Shown piece after piece: positions 58,588 through 64,000 of a stretch of DNA of 64,000 nucleotides (position 1 is its first letter; the number at the start of each line of letters is the position of its first letter). A model generated the notes under the pieces. That model ran no database searches. It was not told the DNA's origin and saw nothing but the letters and a program-made list of their open reading frames with translations. Source of the DNA: Rhodobacteraceae bacterium bin131. GTDB lineage: Bacteria > Pseudomonadota > Alphaproteobacteria > Rhodobacterales > Rhodobacteraceae. The stretch covers positions 27,501-91,500 of the forward strand of contig MPNP01000003.1 in the NCBI GenBank assembly GCA_002239085.1, written 5' to 3'. The translations under genes and the position numbers were made by a program.

Positions 58588-59571
58588 ATGCGAGTCATTA
58601 AAATCTCTCAGCCCGGTGGTCCCGAAGTTTTAACTTTGGCCTCGCGCCCGATTCCAAAGCCTACAGGCAATCACATTCTCATAAAAAATAAAGCTTCAGG
58701 AGTTAATCGCCCCGATGTTCTCCAGCGTATGGGGACTTATAATCCTCCCGAAGGAGCAAGCGACCTTCCCGGACTAGAATGTTCAGGAGAAGTCGCAGCC
58801 ATTGGTGAGAGGGTCAGACGATGGAATGTCGGTGATAATGTATGTGCCCTCTTGCCTGGCGGAGGGTATGCTGAGTATTCATTGACCCATGAAGACCATG
58901 CTCTACCCATCCCTCAAGGGATGAATTTTATTGAAGCCTCGGCAATCTGTGAAACTCACTTTACCGTATGGAGTAATGTATTTGTTCGAGGAAAATTAAA
59001 AGCCGGTGATACGTTCCTTGTACATGGCGGTAGTTCGGGTATAGGAACGACGGCAATTCAACTTGCGAATGCATTCGGAGCAAGGGTCTTTACGACTGCA
59101 GGGTCGGAGAAAAAGTGTAATTTGTGTCGCCAACTCGGTGCTGAACTTGCCATTAATTATCAGTCTGAAAATTTTGGAGAAATAATTCGCTCACATACCG
59201 AAGGACAAGGAGTGAATGTTATACTTGACATGGTCGGGGGCGACTACATGCCTAAGAATTTAAGAATTTTAGCGACTGATGGCATTTTGGTACAAATCGC
59301 TTTTTTGAAAAATCCAAAGATTGAACTTAATTTTGCCTCCTTGATGGTTCGCAGACAGACCATAACAGGCAGCACACTGCGCCCTCAATCCGATTTGGCA
59401 AAGAGTAAGATTGCGGATGATTTACGGCAACATGTTCTACCCTACTTAAATTCAGGTCGAATTAAACCGATTATTGATTCCGTTTATAAACTTGAAGATG
59501 TCGCCGAAGCTCATTCTAGGATGGAATCTTCGACTCACATGGGTAAGATTGTTCTAACGATGGACGAGTAG
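58588..59571 (+). CDS. NAD(P)H-quinone oxidoreductase (MDR/zeta-crystallin type)
   Basis: RPIPKPTGNHILIKNKASGVNRPDVLQRMGTYNPPEGASDLPGLECSGEV; VHGGSSGIGTTAIQLANAFGARVFTTAGS. Confidence 0.94.
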   Translation: MRVIKISQPGGPEVLTLASRPIPKPTGNHILIKNKASGVNRPDVLQRMGTYNPPEGASDLPGLECSGEVAAIGERVRRWNVGDNVCALLPGGGYAEYSLTHEDHALPIPQGMNFIEASAICETHFTVWSNVFVRGKLKAGDTFLVHGGSSGIGTTAIQLANAFGARVFTTAGSEKKCNLCRQLGAELAINYQSENFGEIIRSHTEGQGVNVILDMVGGDYMPKNLRILATDGILVQIAFLKNPKIELNFASLMVRRQTITGSTLRPQSDLAKSKIADDLRQHVLPYLNSGRIKPIIDSVYKLEDVAEAHSRMESSTHMGKIVLTMDE

Positions 59572-59687
59572 GCCCGAAAGAGATTAAATGTCAACCGAAC
59601 AAGCACTTCTATTGTCCCGACCAATTATATTACTATTTCGTTAAATCAGGTTCAAACCAACGCATTCAGAAAATCAGTGGGAAAATT

Positions 59688-60278
59688 ATGAAACCTATAA
59701 TGTCCAAGGCCACAGCCGTATGGCTGATTGATAATACCTCTCTTACCTTTGACCAGATCGCCAAGTTTTGTGGTTTACACTTGCTTGAAGTTGAGGGTAT
59801 GGCAAATGACGATGTTGCTGTAGGAATTATGGGATTAGATCCGATTGCTGGAAATCAACTTGACCGAGAAGAACTCGATAAAGCTGAAGCAGATCCAGAC
59901 TATGAACTCAAATTAAAGGTGCTTCCCTCGCATACTGCACCTAAAAAGCGCCCCGGGCCACGATATACACCATTAGCTAAGCGCCAAGATCGCCCCACAG
60001 CTATTCTTTGGTTAATCAAGAACCATCCTGAACTGAGCGATAGCCAGATTAGTAAATTAATTGGAACAACGAAAACCACCATTAACGCAATCCGGAATCG
60101 TACCCATTGGAACATCTCAAATATACATCCGATTGATCCAGTCGCATTAGGGCTGTGTAAGCAGGTCAGCCTTGATCAAGCAATTGAAAAAGCGCAAGAA
60201 ATGAAAGAAAAGAAGAATGCGGGTCCTGACCATCAAAGCGGCCTAAAAATGAATTCTTCAAAAGGTCGCAGTCAATAA
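59688..60278 (+). CDS. DUF1013 / TrcR-like cell cycle transcriptional regulator
   Basis: MSKATAVWLIDNTSLTFDQIAKFCGLHLLEVEGMANDDVAVGIMGLDPIAGNQL; QDRPTAILWLIKNHPELSDSQISKLIGTTKTTINAIRNRTHWN. Confidence 0.9.
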   Translation: MKPIMSKATAVWLIDNTSLTFDQIAKFCGLHLLEVEGMANDDVAVGIMGLDPIAGNQLDREELDKAEADPDYELKLKVLPSHTAPKKRPGPRYTPLAKRQDRPTAILWLIKNHPELSDSQISKLIGTTKTTINAIRNRTHWNISNIHPIDPVALGLCKQVSLDQAIEKAQEMKEKKNAGPDHQSGLKMNSSKGRSQ

Positions 60279-60378
60279 ATTCAACTCAGTAAAAATTCCA
60301 AATAGTTGGTTTCAAAGCAAAAAAATATTTTATTGGTATTTAAATCGTAGTTTTAATGAGATTTAATATCCCATTCCC

Positions 60379-60735
60379 CTAGTCATCTTTTTCAATCTGG
60401 CATTGAAGAGGGTGCTCGTTTTCTTTGGCTAAGCGAACGACTTGAGTCGCTTTTGTTTCAGCAATTTCGTGCGAAAATACCCCAACAACTCCAACCCCTT
60501 GAGTATGAATGGCAAGCATTAAATTAACGGCTTGCTCCATCTGCAAATTAAATACTCGTCTTAATATAAAGACCACAAACTCCATGGGCGTGTAATCGTC
60601 ATTAAGTAAAAGGACTTTATACATAGGTGGGCGGTCTTCTTGTTCATCTTCACGCTCCAAAACAAGCGAATCGTCCTCAGTACCAGGTTTAATGTCCTCA
60701 TCGCCTATTGGACCCAGAATGATTTTTGAATACAA
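60379..60735 (-). CDS. clpS: ATP-dependent Clp protease adaptor ClpS (TTG start proposed)
   Basis: [64 protein letters not shown]. The longer ORF overlaps the divergent HAD gene. Confidence 0.9.
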   Translation of the reverse strand: MYSKIILGPIGDEDIKPGTEDDSLVLEREDEQEDRPPMYKVLLLNDDYTPMEFVVFILRRVFNLQMEQAVNLMLAIHTQGVGVVGVFSHEIAETKATQVVRLAKENEHPLQCQIEKDD

Positions 60736-60808
60736 CTTATCCCCCGAAAATTTAAGGCAAAATTTAATATAATTATTAACACTAAAGTTATAAGATTGGA
60801 ATGATCGT

Positions 60809-61513
60809 ATGCTCACAACTATTGCCTTTGATGCCGATGATACCTTATGGCGAAACAACTCTCATTTCACCATTACCGAAACAACATTTGCAAATTTGCT
60901 CCAAGAATACTCACAAACCAAAGACCTAAATAAGCAACTTCTTGAGACAGAAAAGCAAAATCTGAATTACTATGGGTATGGTGCCAAGGGTTACACTCTA
61001 TCAATGATTGAAACGGCGATTGAAGTTACCCAAGGGCGAGTGCCCACGACGATTATTTCACAATTATTAGATCTCGGCCGAGAACTCCTTAGATATCCAA
61101 TTGAACTATATTCAGGCGTTGAAGAAGTCTTGCACGAATTACAAGGCGAATATCGAATCATTTTAATTACCAAAGGTGATTTGCTTGACCAAGAACGTAA
61201 AATTTCACAATCAGGTTTAGCCGACCAATTTGAAACGATTAACATTGTCAGTGAGAAGTCTAAAGAAGTTTATCAGAAGATATTTAAAGATGTTGGAGTT
61301 GACCCGACAAATGCATTAATGGTTGGAAATTCCTTGCGCTCTGATATCATTCCACCCCTAGAGATTGGCTCTTATGCTGTACTTATTCCAAATCAGGATG
61401 AATGGATTTATGAAAATGAAGGACAAGTACCAACTCATTCAAAGCGCTTTTTTGAAATAAAGAATATTTCTGAACTACCAAAGACTGTCAAAAAAATTGT
61501 TGAATCATTATAA
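60809..61513 (+). CDS. HAD-family hydrolase
   Basis: [60 protein letters not shown]. Confidence 0.9.
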   Translation: MLTTIAFDADDTLWRNNSHFTITETTFANLLQEYSQTKDLNKQLLETEKQNLNYYGYGAKGYTLSMIETAIEVTQGRVPTTIISQLLDLGRELLRYPIELYSGVEEVLHELQGEYRIILITKGDLLDQERKISQSGLADQFETINIVSEKSKEVYQKIFKDVGVDPTNALMVGNSLRSDIIPPLEIGSYAVLIPNQDEWIYENEGQVPTHSKRFFEIKNISELPKTVKKIVESL

Positions 61514-61601
61514 ATTTTCAAAGTAAAACCTATTATAGTATGCTATAACAAAAATAAATAATTCAGAATTAAAATAACAATTGAGGGATGGCAGAGCAGT
61601 C

Positions 61602-62969
61602 ATGTCTATTTTTTACCACCACCGAAGTTGGCTATTAGGTTTCCTAACAGTCTTAATTGTCACAACTTTTTTACCCCTTAGTGATGCTAAATCGGCTCAA
61701 TACGCCGCCGTAATAATGGATGCAAGAAGCGGAAAAGTTTTGCATTCGTCTAACGCTAACACCAAACTTCATCCGGCCTCATTAACCAAAATGATGACCC
61801 TCTACGTTGCTTTTGAAGCTGTTGAAAATGGTGAAATTTCACTTGATAAAAAGATCACTATTTCAAAAAAAGCATCCCAAGAAGTTCCATCAAAAATGTA
61901 CTACAAGGCGGGAACTAAAGTAAGCTTCAGGTACTTAATCAGAGCTGCTGCACTACGTTCTGCGAATGATGCCGCAACGGCAATCGCTGAGGCCGTTGCC
62001 GGAAGTGAGAGAGCATTTGCTAACCGGATGAATTTAGTTGCTCGCATGATGGGAATGAAAAACACTCATTTTGTTAATGCTCATGGGCTCACTGAAAATG
62101 GTCATTATTCCACTGCAATGGATATGTCCAAATTGGGTCGCCATGTCATTTACGATTATCCAGAATATTTCCATCTGTTCTCAAAAATAGATATGTATGC
62201 GAGTGGAACACAGATCTATAATTCGAATCGCCGGTTTTTAAAAGCCTACAGTGGTGCGGATGGCATAAAAACAGGATATACAAGCAAGGCTGGCTTTAAT
62301 CTTGTCGCAACGGCTAAAAGGGGAAACAAGCGTATCATCACAACAGTATTTGGTGGTCGTTCGGTTGTCACTCGAAATAACGAAGTCGCAAGATTAATGG
62401 ACATAGGATTCAATAAAGCGGCCTCTAATGTTCGGTTAGTAAAACCCCAAACTCCGCCTTATAGCCGCTTTTCCATAAACGGTATAGCCCTCGCTGAATT
62501 AGATGCTCCGCTTTTACGACCAAATAATAATTTCAAAACTATTGAAGAGGTTGTGGTCGTGGAATCAACGACTGAAATTGATAAACTATTTTCAGACCCA
62601 AACATCACTGAAATCTATGCCGGGGATACCTTTGACCCGCCAACACCTGATGAAAAAGAAAAATCGCTCTTTAAAAATATTCCCCAACGGCCTATTGAAT
62701 TAACGGCTCTAAAAGGATTAGATGATTTGACACGAAACGCAGGAGTTAGTTTAGGATTGTTTTATTCCAAGCAGCAAGCCGATAAAAAGTCGATAGAGGT
62801 GTTTCTGGCGGTGCCTAGAGAACTCCGGACGCCAGCAAAAGAGCACATCGTTGAAGTTAATAATAATTATCAGCTCCAATTTATTTGGCTGACTGAAGCA
62901 CAGGCCGTCAGGGTCTGTGAGACATTGAGTCATCGAGGTCAAGAATGTGAAGTTCTATACCTAGGATAA
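61602..62969 (+). CDS. D-alanyl-D-alanine carboxypeptidase (PBP5/6-type) with C-terminal SPOR-like region
   Basis: LHPASLTKMMTLYVAF (SxxK), RSANDAATAIAE (SxN), DGIKTGYT (KTG). Confidence 0.93.
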   Translation: MSIFYHHRSWLLGFLTVLIVTTFLPLSDAKSAQYAAVIMDARSGKVLHSSNANTKLHPASLTKMMTLYVAFEAVENGEISLDKKITISKKASQEVPSKMYYKAGTKVSFRYLIRAAALRSANDAATAIAEAVAGSERAFANRMNLVARMMGMKNTHFVNAHGLTENGHYSTAMDMSKLGRHVIYDYPEYFHLFSKIDMYASGTQIYNSNRRFLKAYSGADGIKTGYTSKAGFNLVATAKRGNKRIITTVFGGRSVVTRNNEVARLMDIGFNKAASNVRLVKPQTPPYSRFSINGIALAELDAPLLRPNNNFKTIEEVVVVESTTEIDKLFSDPNITEIYAGDTFDPPTPDEKEKSLFKNIPQRPIELTALKGLDDLTRNAGVSLGLFYSKQQADKKSIEVFLAVPRELRTPAKEHIVEVNNNYQLQFIWLTEAQAVRVCETLSHRGQECEVLYLG

Positions 62970-62989
62970 AAGTATAAGATGATTCGAAG

Positions 62990-64000
62990 TTAGATATTTT
63001 GAAAGGCCGCCGCTAGAAGCCGTTTGGTATAATCGGTTTTGGGTTCGTTAAAAACGGCTTGAGTTGGACCACTTTCAATGACATTGCCTTGATACATAAC
63101 AAGAATGTTATGGGATAGAGCTTTAACCATCCTGAGATCATGGCTGATAAAAAGATAAGTAAGGTTTTTATCGGCTTGAAACTTTAGGAGTAATTCCACA
63201 ATTTGAGCCTGAACTGTTCGGTCTAAAGCCGATGTGGGTTCGTCAAGTAGAATCAATTCTGGTTCAAGAACCATTGTGCGAGCTATAGCTATTCTCTGCC
63301 GCTGCCCTCCCGAAAACTCATGAGGATATCGCTCAAGAAATTCTTCCGAAAGTCCCACTTCCTTTAAAATGTTGATGGTAAGTTCTTTTCGTTCTTGTGC
63401 AGAAATGGACTTATGAATACGGAGACCCTCCGAGACAATTTGTTCAACGGTCATCCGGGGGGAAAGGGAACCATAGGGGTCTTGAAATACAATTTGCATG
63501 TGCCGCCGAAATTTTCTGACGACATTTTTGGGTAGCTGATCTAGACGGTTGTTATTGAAGCTAATTGACCCTTCAGAGGCAATAAGCCGCAATAGAGCGA
63601 GAGCAATGGTCGTTTTGCCGGATCCTGATTCGCCTACAATCCCTAAAGTTTCGCCTTGTTTTATCGCGAATGTTGCGTCATTGACTGCTTTTACATAACC
63701 AACAGTATTACGAAGTAAACCCCGTTTAATTGGGAACCAAACCTTCAAATTAACGACGTCAAGAATATTCTTAGATTTTTTTTTGCTCGCGGAAAGAATC
63801 CCTTTGGGTTCAGCGGCAAGAAGTGCTTGGGTATAAGGATGTTCGGGTTGAGAAAAAATCTTCTTCTTTGATGCTGACTCAACGATTTCTCCCTCTTTCA
63901 TAACAAGGACGCGGTCAGCTATTCCCTCTACGATGTTTAAATCATGGGTGATAAACAACAAACCCATCCCAATGTTTTCTTTCAGGTCGGCAAGGAGTTG
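62990..64000 (-). CDS. Dipeptide/oligopeptide ABC transporter ATPase, fused two-domain type (5' end outside window)
   Basis: Frame stays open to 64000 ([31 protein letters not shown]); C-terminal ATPase [53 protein letters not shown]. Confidence 0.92.
   Translation of the reverse strand, partial: QLLADLKENIGMGLLFITHDLNIVEGIADRVLVMKEGEIVESASKKKIFSQPEHPYTQALLAAEPKGILSASKKKSKNILDVVNLKVWFPIKRGLLRNTVGYVKAVNDATFAIKQGETLGIVGESGSGKTTIALALLRLIASEGSISFNNNRLDQLPKNVVRKFRRHMQIVFQDPYGSLSPRMTVEQIVSEGLRIHKSISAQERKELTINILKEVGLSEEFLERYPHEFSGGQRQRIAIARTMVLEPELILLDEPTSALDRTVQAQIVELLLKFQADKNLTYLFISHDLRMVKALSHNILVMYQGNVIESGPTQAVFNEPKTDYTKRLLAAAFQNI

Overview
The window is a chromosomal segment, most likely alphaproteobacterial (inferred from the alpha-type initiator tRNA, COQ9, DUF1013/TrcR and ClpS-type gene content). 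It opens inside a 23S rRNA gene, followed by 5S rRNA and tRNA-fMet. Next come an IS1380-like transposase relic, a malonate module (TRAP transporter, matB, malonyl-CoA decarboxylase, FCD-type GntR regulator) and a mazEF-like toxin-antitoxin pair. After these is a glycerol locus (glpD, glpR and a glpV/S/T/P/Q/U-type ABC importer). Housekeeping genes include sppA, an FGGY kinase, a pteridine-reductase-like SDR, uvrC, pgsA, moaD/E, an OmpA-like protein, ubiA, rsmE, gshA, plsY, a pyrC-like gene, pyrB, a family 4 UDG, moaB, lldD-like, a DsbD-N-like protein, algH-like, tsaC/sua5, an acyl-CoA dehydrogenase, rpsU, COQ9, trcR-like, clpS, a D-Ala-D-Ala carboxypeptidase and a truncated peptide-ABC ATPase. 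The most unusual block is ~34.7-48.5 kb. It is a divergent catabolic island around a HutC-type GntR regulator, with a TTT transporter, a leaderless Cys-type sulfatase with its own formylglycine-generating enzyme, an SDR, an enolase-superfamily dehydratase, a flavin monooxygenase and two independent split transketolases in opposite half-orders. I read it as a candidate undescribed import-then-desulfate pathway for a sulfate ester. Smaller signals include complementary degeneracy in the two glycerol ABC ATPases, stem-loops after all three solute-binding-protein genes, a pyrB with no ATG/GTG/TTG start, an HxH-less dihydroorotase homolog, a Type IIG methylase relic, a missed 45-aa membrane ORF and repeats around the mazEF module. 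All calls are by eye; no searches were run.
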